Shown here one piece after another: positions 17,003 through 27,981 of a stretch of 64,000 nt of DNA; the stretch's first letter is position 1; each line of letters starts with the position of its first letter. Source of the stretch: Luedemannella flava (lineage in GTDB: Bacteria; Actinomycetota; Actinomycetes; Mycobacteriales; Micromonosporaceae). The DNA lies in the NCBI RefSeq assembly GCF_039528515.1, contig NZ_BAAALT010000097.1, forward strand, positions 7,671-71,670, read 5' to 3'. The position numbers and the translations under genes are program-made. Under the pieces are notes generated by a model. It did no database searches and was not told the origin of the DNA. It was given only the letters and a program-made list of their open reading frames with translations.

Positions 17003-19026
17003 TCAGACATCTCCTTGTGTTGTGGACGAGGGGCTTGGGATGGGACGTCGTTGGTTCGGCGCACGCGCCGCGCGCGCGGCGGTCGCCTGGGCGATGCGGT
17101 CCAACATGAGTCCCAGGAGGACGATCGCGATGCCGGCGGCCAGGCCCTTGCCGAAGACCTTGTTCTGCACCAGGCCGGCCACCACCAGGTAGCCGAGCGC
17201 GCCGCTGCCGACCAGGCCGCCCACGACGACCATGGACAGCACGTAGTTGAGACCCTGGTTAGCGGCCAGCGCGACCGCGCGCCCGGCCAGCGGCAGCTGC
17301 ACCTTCGCGATGATCTGCCCGGCCGTCGCGCCGCTCGCCGTGGCCGCTTCGACGATCGTCGGGGGCACCTCGCGGATGCCGGCGGCGATCAGCTTGATGG
17401 TGACGGGCGCGGCGAACACGACGGCCGCGATGATCCCGGTGAACCGGCTCGGGTCGAACAGCGCCAGGCAGGGCACGAGGTACACGAACGCCGGCATGAC
17501 CTGCGCCGCGTCGAGGATCGGGCGCAGCGCCCGGTCGGCCCGGTCGCTGCGGCCCAGCCACACGCCGAAGGCGACGCCCACGGCGAGCACCAGGGCGGTC
17601 GCGATGAGCGTGGCGGCGAGCGTCGTCATCGCCGCCTCCCAGAGCCCGGTCGCGATGACCAGGCCCAGACAGACCGCGACGATCGGCAGTTGGCGCGGGC
17701 CGGCGAGGATCGCGGTGAGGGCCAGGACGGCCACGCACACGAGCCACCACGGCGACTGGGCGAGCAGCGCCTCAAGGGGATTGATCAGCCCGTACGTCAC
17801 GGCGTTCTTGATCGCGCCGGTGATGTCGACGAGGTTGACCCGGACCCAGTCGGTGGCCGCGTTCACCCCGTCGGCGAGCGCCGTGCCTATGGAGCCATCG
17901 CCGGGGAACAGCGCGGCCCAGTAGAACGTGTACGACAGGTAGACGGCGACCACGGCCCCGACGGCAACGCCGATCACCGCGAGCCGCGGCGGGCGCGTGC
18001 GGCGCTCGGCCCGCCGGATCGCGCCCGTGGTGATGCGGTCCAGGACCACGGCCATGATGACGATCGCGAGGCCGGCGGTGAACGCGCCGCCCGTGTCGTG
18101 GATGCGCAGCGACTGCAGCACCGTCGAGCCCAGGCCCGGCGCGGCGATCAGCGCCGCGATCGTCACCATCGACAGCGCGCACATGGTGGTCTGGTTGATG
18201 CCCACGGCGATCATGCGGCGCGCGGCCGGCAGCCGGACGGTGCGCAGCAGTTGCCAGCCCGTGGCGCCCAGCGACCGGCCGCTCTCCAGGGCCGCGGCGT
18301 TCGCGCCGGCGACGCCCAGCGAGGTGATCCGCACGACGGGGGCGATCGCGTAGATGACCGTGGCGATCACGCCGGTGGCCGGGCCGATGAGGAACAGCAG
18401 CGCCAGCGGGGCCAGGTAGGCGAACGTCGGCAGCGTCTGCGTCAGGTCGAGGACGGGGTTCACCACGCGGGCGACGCGGGGCGACAGGCCCAGCAGGACA
18501 CCCAGCGGCACGCCGATGACCACACAGATGAGTACGGCCGTGAGCGTCAGCGCGAGCGTGTCCATGCTCTCGGTCCAGAGCCCGAGCAGCCCGAAGCTCG
18601 TGAACCCGGCCGCCGCGAGGACGGCCACCCGCAGGCCGGCCAGCCGGAACGCCACGGCCGCCAGGAGCGCCACCACGCCGAGCCAGCCGATCACCGGCAC
18701 GGGCCGCCCGTACGCGGGCTGGCTCAGCAGCTCCTGCAGGAACGTGGCCAGGGAGTCGACGGTGACCCGGACGCCCTCGACGAACCCCGTGAAGAAGGCG
18801 TTGTCGGCCCGGTGGGCGTCGACCCAGTCGCGCAGCTCGTTGAGCCGGTCGTGTGCCGGGGTCAGGTCGGAGGTGGGCAGGCTCAGCGTGTCCCGCCCGC
18901 GCAACGGCCACCAGGCGACCACCCACGCCGCGAGGACGCCGAGCGCCAGGGCTCCCCTGCCCGGCCGCCGGGCGCGCCAGCGTGCGGCGGGCACGGGCGT
19001 GGACCCGGTCGCGGAGACCGTCGCCA

Positions 19027-19027
<1 letters not shown>
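17003..19027 (-). CDS. Betaine ABC transporter permease, two domains fused
   Basis: A 674-residue membrane protein made of two consecutive binding-protein-dependent permease domains. The first has its EAA-type loop near residues 265-285 (ALESGRSLGATGWQLLRTVRLP, shortened here by position), the second near residues 585-605 (EAATASGATAGQIIAKVQLP). Between them is a linker with extra hydrophobic segments (VIGVAVGAVVAVYLSY and WWLVCVAVLALTAIL). Most OpuAB/ProW permeases are single-domain and dimerise; here both halves are in one chain. ATG at 19027 overlaps the ATPase stop as TGATG. Substrate is inferred from the binding protein and gene context. Confidence 0.87.
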
Positions 19028-20084
<1,057 letters not shown>

Positions 20085-20088
<4 letters not shown>

Positions 20089-20678
20089 CGCGTGCCCACC
20101 GTGGCCTGGCTCAGGCGGTGCGCGAGCACCTGTTCGATGAGCGCCACGAGAACGCCCTTGACCGAACCGCGCTGGCGCGCGTCGCACTCGAGGATCGGCA
20201 CGTCGAGGCTCACGCCGAGGGCCTCGCGGATCTCCTCCAGCGCGAACCGGGGCGCGTAGTCGAACGCGTTCACGGCGAGCAGGAAGGGCATGTTCCGGTC
20301 CTCGAAGAAGTCGATGGACGGGAAGCTGTCCTCGATGCGGCGGGTGTCGACCAGGATCACCGCGCCCAGCGCGCCGTCGACCAGGTCCTCCCAGAGGAAG
20401 GAGAAGCGGTCCTGACCGGGCGTGCCGAAGAGGTACAGCAGCAGCGAGGAGTCGAGGCTGATCCGGCCGAAGTCGAGGGCCACGGTGGTGGTGGTCTTGC
20501 CGTCGACGCCGGTGGTGTCGTCCACGCCGATGGAGATCTCGGTCATGTCGGCCTCTGTCACCAGCGGCTCGATCTCGGAGATGGCCCCGACGAAGGTCGT
20601 CTTGCCGACGCCGAAGCCCCCGCTGATCACGATTTTCACCGCCATCGGCGGTGACGGTTGGCTAGAGCGCCCGAACAC
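20085..20678 (-). CDS. cvnD: Conservon Ras-like GTPase (CvnD type)
   Basis: A 197-residue small GTPase. The P-loop GGFGVGKTT is at about residues 20-28, the switch II region reads LFGTPGQDRFSFLW, and the NKxD position is NAFD. Conservon GTPases act with the Roadblock and DUF742 partners and a sensor kinase at the membrane. GTG at 20678 has a plausible AGGGA site and overlaps the previous gene by 17 bp; ATG at 20645 lacks a ribosome site. The stop overlaps the start of the betaine transporter ATPase by four bases. Confidence 0.9.
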
Positions 20679-21102
20679 GGTCCCTGATCCTCTCGATGAT
20701 GTCGATGGGAATCTCGACGGTCTGGTGACACGTCACGTAGCCGTCGGTGGCGAGGTCCGCGATGAGCACCTTCGCGACCCCCACCGGTACGCCGAGCCCG
20801 GAGGCGATCTCCGCCACCGAGCGCGGCGACTGGCACAGCTCGACGATCTGTTGGGCCTCGAACCGCAGCGGCGCGTGCGCGGCCCACGGCTGCGCGCTGA
20901 CAAGCGTCTCGATGCGTAGACCGTCCTGGAGCGGCAGCGTCCGGCCGCCGGTCACGAAGAACGGCCGGATGAGCGGGTCCTCGGCGTGGCGGCCGGGTGC
21001 CGGCGGTGGGCCGTCATCGTCGACGGCCCGCCGGGGCGGCGGCGCCTGCCACTGCGGGATCATCCGGGGATCCGGCAGTCTGGGACCCTCCAGATTGCTC
21101 AT
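20662..21102 (-). CDS. cvnC: Conservon DUF742 protein (CvnC type)
   Basis: A 146-residue DUF742 protein. After a proline-rich disordered start (IPQWQAPPPRR) comes the domain: LIRPFFVTGGRTLP, LRIETLVSAQ, QIVELCQSPRSVAEIASGLG, VPVGVAKVLIADLATDGYV. The last parts resemble a winged helix. The family partners the conservon GTPase and Roadblock protein; its biochemical role is not settled. ATG at 21102 overlaps the Roadblock stop as ATGA. Confidence 0.92.
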   Translation of the reverse strand: MSNLEGPRLPDPRMIPQWQAPPPRRAVDDDGPPPAPGRHAEDPLIRPFFVTGGRTLPLQDGLRIETLVSAQPWAAHAPLRFEAQQIVELCQSPRSVAEIASGLGVPVGVAKVLIADLATDGYVTCHQTVEIPIDIIERIRDRVRAL

Positions 21103-21524
21103 TGCGGTAGGTAACGCCGGGACTCTGCGATGAGGCCGGGGGTCAGCAGGGCGCCGAAGCGGTCGGCCAGGGTGGTGATCTCGTAGCCGATGAGGCCGAG
21201 GTCGCCCGTGGAGTCCGCGATGACGCCGAGGCAGCTGCCGCCGCTGATCGCCGAGACGAGCAGGAAGCCCCGCTTCATCTCGATCATGATCAGCTTGAGC
21301 GCCTCGAACTCGTACCGGCGCGAGGCGCTGCGCGACAGGCTGACCAGGCTCGACACGATCGCGGCGAGCTGGTCGCCGCTGGCCCTGTCGAGGCCGTCCG
21401 AGGTGGCCACCAGCAGGCCGTCCGAGGACACCGCGACGGCGTCGCGGACGCCGTCGGTGTTCCGGACGAAGTTCGCCAGCAGCCAGTTGAGGTTGTTGAC
21501 GTCGGCCTGGAGATCAACGGGCAC
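21099..21524 (-). CDS. cvnB: Conservon Roadblock/LC7 protein (CvnB type)
   Basis: A 141-residue Roadblock/LC7 domain protein beginning VPVDLQADVNNLNWLLANFV and carrying DGVRDAVAVSSDGLLVATSD and FLLVSAISGGSCLGVIAD. Such proteins act as GTPase partners or activators. The GTG at 21524 follows AAGGGGG; earlier codons in frame belong to the sensor kinase gene, with which it overlaps by 11 bp. The tight packing of A-B-C-D genes is the usual conservon order. Confidence 0.92.
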   Translation of the reverse strand: MPVDLQADVNNLNWLLANFVRNTDGVRDAVAVSSDGLLVATSDGLDRASGDQLAAIVSSLVSLSRSASRRYEFEALKLIMIEMKRGFLLVSAISGGSCLGVIADSTGDLGLIGYEITTLADRFGALLTPGLIAESRRYLPQ

Positions 21525-24183
21525 GGGAGCCCCCTTCCGCGTCGGAGCCGGGCCACGCACCGAGCCCCATCGATGTGTCGTTCTCGCCACGCAGGATGCC
21601 GGCACGCAGGGAGGTCAGGCGCGACCGGACCTCCGCCGGCGAGGAATCCATTTCGGCGGCGCGGGGCGCCGCGGGTTGTTGGGGCACGGCCGGCCCGGGC
21701 TGCGCCGCGCGGCTACGCGGCTGTCGCTTGAGCAGGCCGTTGGCGGTACGGTCGCCGCCGGTGGCGGGGGTGCCCACCACGGGGATGTGGGTGGTCGGCT
21801 GGGCGAACGAGTCGCCGGGCGCCGTCACGTACTCCACGACGGAGACGGGCGTCGCCAGGATCGCCCGGGGCGTGTCCGGGACCGGCGCGTCCATCCAGGA
21901 CGTGTCGGTCTGGCCCCACGACGAGTCGGTGAGCGGGTCGCCCCAGGACGAGTCGGCCGTCCACTGCGACGCCGCGGCCGGAGCCGCGGGCTCGGGCTGG
22001 CGCGCGTACGACGTCTGCGGCTCGGGCGCGGGCGGTGCCTGGCGGGCCTGGTGTGCGCCGTCACCGGCGCTGCCCGACGTGACGCTGGGCCGGGAGGCCA
22101 GCACGGTGCCGGGCAACGTGACCCGCGCGGTGATGCCCGTGACCGGCGACTGCGCGAGCTGCACGTCGATGTCCATCTGGCGGGCCAGGTGGCCGACCAC
22201 GTAGTGGCCGAGGTAGCGGGTCGGCGCGGTGAGGAAGTTCTCGCCGCCGCGCAGGCGCTCGTTGGCCCGGATGAGCTCCGCCTCCTCCATGCCGATGCCC
22301 TGGTCGGTCACGGCGATGAGGTACTTGCCGGGCAGCTGGCGGCCCTGGATCTCGACGTCCACGTCGGGCGGCGAGAAGGACAGGCCGTTCTCCACCAGCT
22401 CGGCGACCATGTGGGCGATGCTCGCCACGTACTGCCCGCCGATCCAGGCGTCGTCGATGCGGCGCAGCTGGACCCGCCGGTACTCCTCCACTTCGGAGAT
22501 CGCGGCGCGGAGCACGTCGGCCACGGGCAGCGGCGTCGCCCAGCTGCGCGGGGCGCCCTCGCCGACGAGCACGAGGACGCTCTCCGCGTTACGCCGCATG
22601 CGCGTCGCCAGGTGGTCGAGCTCGAAGAGGTTGGCCAGGCCCGCCGGGTCGGTCTCCTCCCGCTCGAGCTGGGTGATGAAGCCGAGCTGGCGGCGCAGCA
22701 GGTTCTGGTTGCGCCGGCCCAGGTTGGCCAGCGACTCGGTGGTGCTGCGGCGCAGCAGCGCCTGCTCGGTCGCCAGCGCGTACGCGGTGTGCTGCACGCG
22801 GTCGAGTGCCGCCGCCACCGAGTGGATCTCCTGACTTGCCCGGGCCGGCACGCGTACGGGCTCGGGCGGCGGGAGATCCTCGACCTCGGTGGCGCCCTGC
22901 GCCCGGGTCACGGCGTCGGGCAGCCGGCGGCTCGCCACGGCGTCGGCCTCGGTGGCCAGCGCCGCCAGCGGTCGGGTGATCGACCGGGCGGCCGTGACCA
23001 CCAGGATGATCGCGCCGATCACGCAGATCGCGACGAGCGCGAGCAGCAGGCCCAGTCGCCAGGTGGCGTCGATCTGCAGGTTGTGCGCGCGGATCGAGAT
23101 GCCCTCGCCGACCTCCTCCTCGACCTCGCGCATGTCGTCGAGCACGGTGGTGAGCGCCGACCACCACGACTGCGGGTCGACGACGAACCGGCGGCCGGCG
23201 CCGGCGGCGACGGCCACCTCGCGGAAGGCGGCCGCCTCACGGGCCGCGCCGGTGTCGAGCGACTTGTCCAGCAGCCATTTCTGGTACGGGTTGGCGTAGC
23301 GGTGGAAGCGGTCGAGGGCGGCCTGGTAGTCGCCCTGGATCGCGGAGAACTGCACGTACTCCTTGCCCTTGAAGCCGCCCGCGGCGAACACGCCGTTGAG
23401 GAACGCCCGCTCCTGAGCGGTCGTCTCCTTGATCTGGCCGAGCTCCTCCATCGCGACGGCGGCGCGGCGCAGCCGCTGGTCGCTGACGCGGTCGAGGCCG
23501 AAGTCGATGCCGTTGAGCGCCGCGATGTGGCGCGTGTAGTACGTGAAGGCGGCCGCGCGGGTGATCTTCTTGCTGTCGATCCGTTCGCGGACGGACGCCA
23601 GGTCGCTCAGTGCGGTCACGGCCTTGCGCACCTGGTCGGCGCCCTGGGCGGTGCCGCTCGCGTTGGCCCGCAGGTCGACGACCTCGGCGTCCACCTTTGT
23701 GCGCGCGTCAGCCATGACGTTGGTGAACCAGGCGTTGCCGCCGAGCAGGCCGCTGACGATGCCGCGCTCGACCTGGAGCTCCTGGACCAGGTCCTGAACC
23801 TGCAGCGTGAGCTCCACGGCCGCCGTGGCGCGGGTCGACGTCTGGTACGCGTCGAAGTCGTTGACCACCACGACCGAGAGCAGCCCGACGACGGCGACGA
23901 ACGGCAGCGCCAGGATGCGGCCGAGCCGGCCGCCGATGGTGCGGCCGGGCGCGACGGGCTCCTCGTTGGGCTGCCAGCCGGGTGGCGGGGGCGGGGGCGG
24001 CGGCATGTTGGTGGGTGGCGACCACTGACCCCCCGGCGGACCGGCGGCGGGCTCGGTCACCTCGCCCGGTTGCCAACCGGCGCGGTCGCGGGCGGCGCGG
24101 GTGCGGCGGTGTCCAACCACTTCGTTAGCCGCTGTGCGCGTGGGCGAGGGCCGGTTGTTGGTGGGCGTTGTGGCCGGTCTCAT
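21514..24183 (-). CDS. cvnA: Conservon sensor histidine kinase, NIT domain (CvnA type)
   Basis: An 889-residue membrane sensor. A Pro-rich cytosolic start precedes the first transmembrane helix (LALPFVAVVGLLSVVVV, about residues 91-107). The outer region (about 115-365) is a NIT nitrate/nitrite-sensing-like domain with QVERGIVSGLLGG and TAQERAFLNGVF. A second helix (LLLALVAICVIGAIILVV) leads to HAMP and an atypical kinase core: ELVENGLSFSPP is the N-box and DQGIGMEEAEL the G1 box. A long low-complexity tail follows. No clear phosphorylatable His motif was found, as is usual for conservon kinases. It is first in a five-to-seven gene operon that ends in the betaine importer. Confidence 0.9.
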   Translation of the reverse strand: MRPATTPTNNRPSPTRTAANEVVGHRRTRAARDRAGWQPGEVTEPAAGPPGGQWSPPTNMPPPPPPPPGWQPNEEPVAPGRTIGGRLGRILALPFVAVVGLLSVVVVNDFDAYQTSTRATAAVELTLQVQDLVQELQVERGIVSGLLGGNAWFTNVMADARTKVDAEVVDLRANASGTAQGADQVRKAVTALSDLASVRERIDSKKITRAAAFTYYTRHIAALNGIDFGLDRVSDQRLRRAAVAMEELGQIKETTAQERAFLNGVFAAGGFKGKEYVQFSAIQGDYQAALDRFHRYANPYQKWLLDKSLDTGAAREAAAFREVAVAAGAGRRFVVDPQSWWSALTTVLDDMREVEEEVGEGISIRAHNLQIDATWRLGLLLALVAICVIGAIILVVTAARSITRPLAALATEADAVASRRLPDAVTRAQGATEVEDLPPPEPVRVPARASQEIHSVAAALDRVQHTAYALATEQALLRRSTTESLANLGRRNQNLLRRQLGFITQLEREETDPAGLANLFELDHLATRMRRNAESVLVLVGEGAPRSWATPLPVADVLRAAISEVEEYRRVQLRRIDDAWIGGQYVASIAHMVAELVENGLSFSPPDVDVEIQGRQLPGKYLIAVTDQGIGMEEAELIRANERLRGGENFLTAPTRYLGHYVVGHLARQMDIDVQLAQSPVTGITARVTLPGTVLASRPSVTSGSAGDGAHQARQAPPAPEPQTSYARQPEPAAPAAASQWTADSSWGDPLTDSSWGQTDTSWMDAPVPDTPRAILATPVSVVEYVTAPGDSFAQPTTHIPVVGTPATGGDRTANGLLKRQPRSRAAQPGPAVPQQPAAPRAAEMDSSPAEVRSRLTSLRAGILRGENDTSMGLGAWPGSDAEGGSRAR

Positions 24184-24290
24184 CAGGTGGCACCGCTTCC
24201 CATCTGCGCCTGGATGCTGTGGATCTCCAGACCGCCGGACGTCATGAATCGGACTCAGGATTGGCGACCATCATTTCCACCAAATTAAAT

Positions 24291-24312
24291 GATTGTAACT
24301 TAAGCCACAATC
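24291..24312. promoter_or_regulatory. Dyad GATTGT-N10-ACAATC, possible operator
   Basis: In an AT-rich patch upstream of the conservon, GATTGT (24291-24296) and ACAATC (24307-24312) form a dyad with CTTAAG between them. A related string, GATTGTGCTTAAG, occurs at 26041 between choline dehydrogenase and its IclR regulator. A shared regulator of choline genes and the conservon-transporter operon is possible but unproven. Confidence 0.35.
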
Positions 24313-24365
24313 CCGGCGGGTTGGATGATCGACGCATGGCAAGGTCCACAGGGGACCGTACCGGA

Positions 24366-26024
24366 TCAATGAGGTAGGGCGTTGCGACGGTAGAACTCGA
24401 CTGTGGACGGCGCAAGGGGTTGACGGCCCAGGATCAGATCGGCCGCCTTCTCAGCGACCATCATCGTGGGCGCGTAGATGTTCCCATTGGTGATGTACGG
24501 GAACACCGACGCGTCCACCACGCGGACGCCGGACAGCCCATTAACCACCATGGTTGCGGGGTCCACAACGGACATGTTGTCCGTCCCCATCCGGCAGGTG
24601 CACGAGGGGTGCAGGGCCGTCTCCGCGTCGCGGGCGACCCACGCGAGAATCTCCGCGTCCGTCCCGACATCCGGGCCCGGCGACAACTCGCCACCATTGA
24701 ACGGCGCCAATGCGGGTTGGTTCAGTATGTTTCTGGCCACCCGCACCGCCTCCACCCACTCGCGACGGTCCGTCTCGGTGGACAGGTAGTTGAACCGCAG
24801 CGCGGGTTTCGCGCGCGGATCGGAGGAAAGCACTTTCACGCTGCCCCGGGCGTCGGAATACATCGGCCCGACATGCACCTGGTACCCGTGTCCGCCCGCC
24901 GGCGACGACCCGTCGTAGCGCACCGCGATCGGCAAAAAATGAAACATCAGGTTCGGGTACGCGACGTCGTCATTGCTCCGCACGAACCCGCCCGACTCGA
25001 AGTGGTTGGTCGCGCCCGGACCGGTCCGGCCGAACAGCCACGCCGCCCCGATCCACGGTCGGTGCCGCCACTTCAGGTACGGCTGCATCGACACCGGCTG
25101 CGTCGACGCGTACTGGATGTAGACCTCCAGGTGGTCCTGCAGGTGCTCGCCCACGCCCGGTACGTCGGCGACGACCTCGATGCCGAGCGCGCCCAGCTCG
25201 GCGGCGTTGCCGACGCCGGACAGCTGCAGCAGCTGCGGCGAGTTGAACGCCCCGCCGCACAGGATCACCTCGCCCGCGTGGACGGTCTCGAGCCGGCCGC
25301 CGTGTTCGTAGACCACGCCGACCGCCCGCGTGCCCTCGAAGAGGACCCGGTGCGCGAGCGCGCGCGTGCGTACCGTCAGGTTCCTCCGGCGCATCGCGGG
25401 CCGTAGGTAGGCCCGGGTGGCCGACCACCGGCGGCCGTTGCGGATCGTGCGGTCGAAGGCCGCGAAGCCCTCCTGGCGGTATCCGTTGACGTCGTCGGTG
25501 AGGTTGTAGCCGGCCTGCTGGGCCGCGCCGAAGAACGCGCCGATCAGCGGGTTGTCCGCCGGGCCGCGCTCGAGGGTCAGCGGGCCGCCGTGGCCGCGGA
25601 ACTCGTCGTCCGCCGCGGCCGCCGTGGCGTCCTCCAACTTCTTGAAGTACGGCAGGCAGTGCGCGTAGTCCCAGGTCTCCATGCCCGGGTCGGCGCCCCA
25701 GCGCTCGTAGTCCAGCGGGTTGCCCCGCTGGAAGATCATGCCGTTGATGCTGCTGGAGCCGCCGAGCAGCTTGCCGCGCGCGTGGTAGATCCGGCGGCCG
25801 TTCAGGTTCTGCTCAGGTTCGGACTCGTAGCCCCAGTCGTAGAACCGGTTGCCGATCGGGAAGGTCAGCGCGGCCGGCATGTGCACGTACACGTCCCACG
25901 GGTAGTCCGGCCGGCCGGCCTCCAGGACGAGCACCGAGATGGCCGGGTCGGCGCTGAGCCGGTCGGCCAGCACGCTGCCCGCCGAGCCGCCGCCCACAAT
26001 CACCACGTCATATGTCGGCGCCAT
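24366..26024 (-). CDS. betA: GMC oxidoreductase, choline dehydrogenase type
   Basis: A 552-residue FAD enzyme of the glucose-methanol-choline family, most like choline dehydrogenase, which oxidises choline to betaine aldehyde and then glycine betaine. The FAD motif VVIVGGGSAGSVLADRLS is at residues 7-24. Both GMC signatures appear: ARGKLLGGSSSINGMIFQRG near residue 85 and GAFNSPQLLQLSGVG near 260. The C-terminal active-site region HPSCTCRMG and the final NGNIYAPTMMVAEKAAD are intact. No betaine aldehyde dehydrogenase is present nearby, so BetA may perform both steps. ATG at 26024 is 37 bp from the divergent IclR gene. Confidence 0.88.
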   Translation of the reverse strand: MAPTYDVVIVGGGSAGSVLADRLSADPAISVLVLEAGRPDYPWDVYVHMPAALTFPIGNRFYDWGYESEPEQNLNGRRIYHARGKLLGGSSSINGMIFQRGNPLDYERWGADPGMETWDYAHCLPYFKKLEDATAAAADDEFRGHGGPLTLERGPADNPLIGAFFGAAQQAGYNLTDDVNGYRQEGFAAFDRTIRNGRRWSATRAYLRPAMRRRNLTVRTRALAHRVLFEGTRAVGVVYEHGGRLETVHAGEVILCGGAFNSPQLLQLSGVGNAAELGALGIEVVADVPGVGEHLQDHLEVYIQYASTQPVSMQPYLKWRHRPWIGAAWLFGRTGPGATNHFESGGFVRSNDDVAYPNLMFHFLPIAVRYDGSSPAGGHGYQVHVGPMYSDARGSVKVLSSDPRAKPALRFNYLSTETDRREWVEAVRVARNILNQPALAPFNGGELSPGPDVGTDAEILAWVARDAETALHPSCTCRMGTDNMSVVDPATMVVNGLSGVRVVDASVFPYITNGNIYAPTMMVAEKAADLILGRQPLAPSTVEFYRRNALPH

Positions 26025-26037
26025 GCCACCCCGTTCC

Positions 26038-26061
26038 CACGATTGTGCTTAAGGTTTCGCC
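26038..26061. promoter_or_regulatory. Putative IclR operator in the betA-iclR divergent gap
   Basis: The whole 37-bp gap between the two divergent start codons must hold control signals. CACGATT (26038-26044), CTTAAG and GGTTTCGCC (26053-26061) recur, with one base of spacing change, upstream of the Rieske gene at 27982-28004 (CACAATT and GGTTTCGCC). This fits autoregulation and joint control by the IclR protein. Confidence 0.4.
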
Positions 26062-26835
26062 ATGAGCAACAGCCAGGACTCCGGCGGCGTCCAGTCGGTC
26101 GACCGCGCCATCACCGTGCTGGAGCTGCTGGCCCGGCGCGGGCCGAGCCGGGTGACCGAGGTCGCCGACGAGCTCGGCGTGCACAAGTCCACGGCGTTCC
26201 GCCTGCTCGGTGCCCTGGAGGCGCGCGGCCTCGTGGAGCAGGACGGCGACCGCGGGCGCTACCAGTTGGGCTTCGGGATCGTGCGGCTGGCCGGCGCGGT
26301 CACCGCGCGGATGGACCTCAGCCGCTGCGCCCGGCCTGTGTGCGAGCGTCTCGCCGCGACGCTCGGCGAGACCATCAACGTCGCGGTCGCCCGCGACGAG
26401 CACGCGGTCAACATCGACCAGGTGCAGGGCACCGCGGCGGTCGCCGCGCAGAACTGGGTCGGCCGGGCCACCCCGCTGCACGCCACGTCCAGCGGCAAGA
26501 TCCTGCTGGCGTACCTGCCGAAGACGCGGCGCGCCGACCTGCTGCGCACCGCCGGGCTGGCCCGCTTCACGCCGGCGACCCTGGTCACGCGGACCGCGTT
26601 GGAGCGGGACCTCGTCGGCGCCGTGTCGCGCGGCTACGCGCAGACCATCGAGGAGTACGAGGTCGGGCTCAACGCCATCGCCGCCCCGGTGCGCGACGGT
26701 CGCGGCGACGTCGTGGCGGCCGTGAGCGCGTCCGGGCCGGCGTACCGGTTCACGCCGGACCGGATGACCGAATGCGCGCCGGTGCTCGTGGCCGGCGCCG
26801 ACGAGATCAGTCATGGGCTGGGCTGGTTGGGCTGA
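26062..26835 (+). CDS. IclR family regulator of choline/betaine genes
   Basis: A 257-residue regulator. The N-terminal winged helix spans residues 8-70 (QSVDRAITVLELLARRGPSR, then VTEVADELGVHKSTAFRLLGALEARGLV). The C-terminal IclR effector domain follows, with GETINVAVARDEHAVNIDQV, HATSSGKILLAY and the typical end region. It lies between and overlaps the flanking catabolic genes: divergent from choline dehydrogenase and tail-to-tail with the Rieske oxygenase by 29 bp. The likely effector is choline or betaine, inferred from context only. Confidence 0.88.
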   Translation: MSNSQDSGGVQSVDRAITVLELLARRGPSRVTEVADELGVHKSTAFRLLGALEARGLVEQDGDRGRYQLGFGIVRLAGAVTARMDLSRCARPVCERLAATLGETINVAVARDEHAVNIDQVQGTAAVAAQNWVGRATPLHATSSGKILLAYLPKTRRADLLRTAGLARFTPATLVTRTALERDLVGAVSRGYAQTIEEYEVGLNAIAAPVRDGRGDVVAAVSASGPAYRFTPDRMTECAPVLVAGADEISHGLGWLG

Positions 26836-27943
26836 GCCGCGCGCTCAGCCAGGCGTGGAAGTCGGCGAGGTGGTGCTCGCTGGGCACGAGGACGCCGCCA
26901 CCGGCGTAGGCGCGCGAGGACATCGCCGGCTGGCAGAGCTCGCACGCGTCGAAGTCCTGCCGGTTGACCCGGTCGAACAGCTCCACGCTCGCGGTCAGGT
27001 CGCGGCCCTGCGCGACGATGTGCGGCTGGAAGAGCCAGTCGCACTCCACGATCGTGCGGTCGGCGGCCAGCGGCGTCATCCGCATGAGGATGGCGTGGTC
27101 CGGCACCAGGTTGATGAACAGGTTGGGTCGGACCGTCACCGCGTAGTAGCGCCGGTCCTGTTCGGGCGCGAGCGTCGGGATCGTCCCGTGGCCCGGTGAC
27201 CCGTCGACCGTGAAGCCCTCGATCCGCGGGCCGAACTCGGCGCCGTGGCCGACGAAATACTGCGCCGCGTAGCCCTTCGCGAACTCCGGCAGGACGCTGA
27301 CCAGCTCGGGATGGATCGTCGAGCAGTGGTAGCACTCCATGAAGTTCTCGATGATGAGCTTCCAGTTGGCCCTGACGTCGTAGCGGATGTGCGCGCCGAC
27401 GGCGAGGTCCTGCAGCGCGTAGCGGTCGATGGAGGCGACGTCGCCCAGCCGTGTCACGACCGCGCCCACCACGTCGTCGGAGAAGGACGGTGGCTCGTCG
27501 GCGACACACACCCACACGTAGCCGAGCCACTCGCGCGTGTGTGCGGGCCTCAGCCCGAACGCGACCCGGTCGATGTCGGGCATGTGCACCAGGTTCGGCG
27601 CCGCGACCAGCCGACCATCAAGATCATAAGACCAGGCATGGTACTGGCACCGCAGCGTCCGCTTCACCGAACCCGCTTCCTCGGTGCAGACGCGGGCTCC
27701 CCGGTGGCGGCACACGTTGAAGAACGCGTTGACGGCACCGTCGTGCCCGCGCACGACGATGACGCTCTCCCGCCCGACGGTGACGGTCCGGAAGTCCCCG
27801 GCGTCGGCCACGTCCGAAGCCCGCACCGCGCAGAACCACATCCGTTCGAAGATGAGCTCCTGCTCGTGGGCGAACACGGCCGGATCCGTGTACGCGGTTC
27901 CGGGCAGCGTGGCCAGCAGGCTCGGCGGCAGCGTGGTCGTCAT
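26807..27943 (-). CDS. gbcA: Rieske oxygenase, glycine betaine demethylase type
   Basis: A 378-residue ring-hydroxylating oxygenase alpha-subunit homologue. The Rieske cluster ligands are Cys78/His80 (CRHRGARVC) and Cys99/His102 (CQYHAW). The mononuclear iron site is ENFMECYHCSTIHPELV. Next to choline dehydrogenase, and in a region with dimethylglycine and sarcosine enzymes, the best reading is GbcA-like betaine monooxygenase, giving dimethylglycine and formaldehyde. A stachydrine or carnitine demethylase is the alternative. The reductase (GbcB) is not in the window. ATG at 27943 was chosen; the upstream frame has no family resemblance. Confidence 0.82.
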   Translation of the reverse strand: MTTTLPPSLLATLPGTAYTDPAVFAHEQELIFERMWFCAVRASDVADAGDFRTVTVGRESVIVVRGHDGAVNAFFNVCRHRGARVCTEEAGSVKRTLRCQYHAWSYDLDGRLVAAPNLVHMPDIDRVAFGLRPAHTREWLGYVWVCVADEPPSFSDDVVGAVVTRLGDVASIDRYALQDLAVGAHIRYDVRANWKLIIENFMECYHCSTIHPELVSVLPEFAKGYAAQYFVGHGAEFGPRIEGFTVDGSPGHGTIPTLAPEQDRRYYAVTVRPNLFINLVPDHAILMRMTPLAADRTIVECDWLFQPHIVAQGRDLTASVELFDRVNRQDFDACELCQPAMSSRAYAGGGVLVPSEHHLADFHAWLSARLSPTSPAHD

Positions 27944-27981
27944 GGGGCTCCCGGGGTGGAGTTCCGCGACTGAAGACGTTT

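Noticed and set aside
21190..24288. A 1032-codon open frame opposite the conservon genes.
   Set aside because: Same reason: no recognisable domain, skewed composition, and strong matches on the opposite strand.
26049..26061. A 13-mer TTAAGGTTTCGCC shared with the 3' end of the permease gene near 56150.
   Set aside because: A 13-base match within 64 kb is expected by chance, and the second copy spans a stop codon of a coding sequence.
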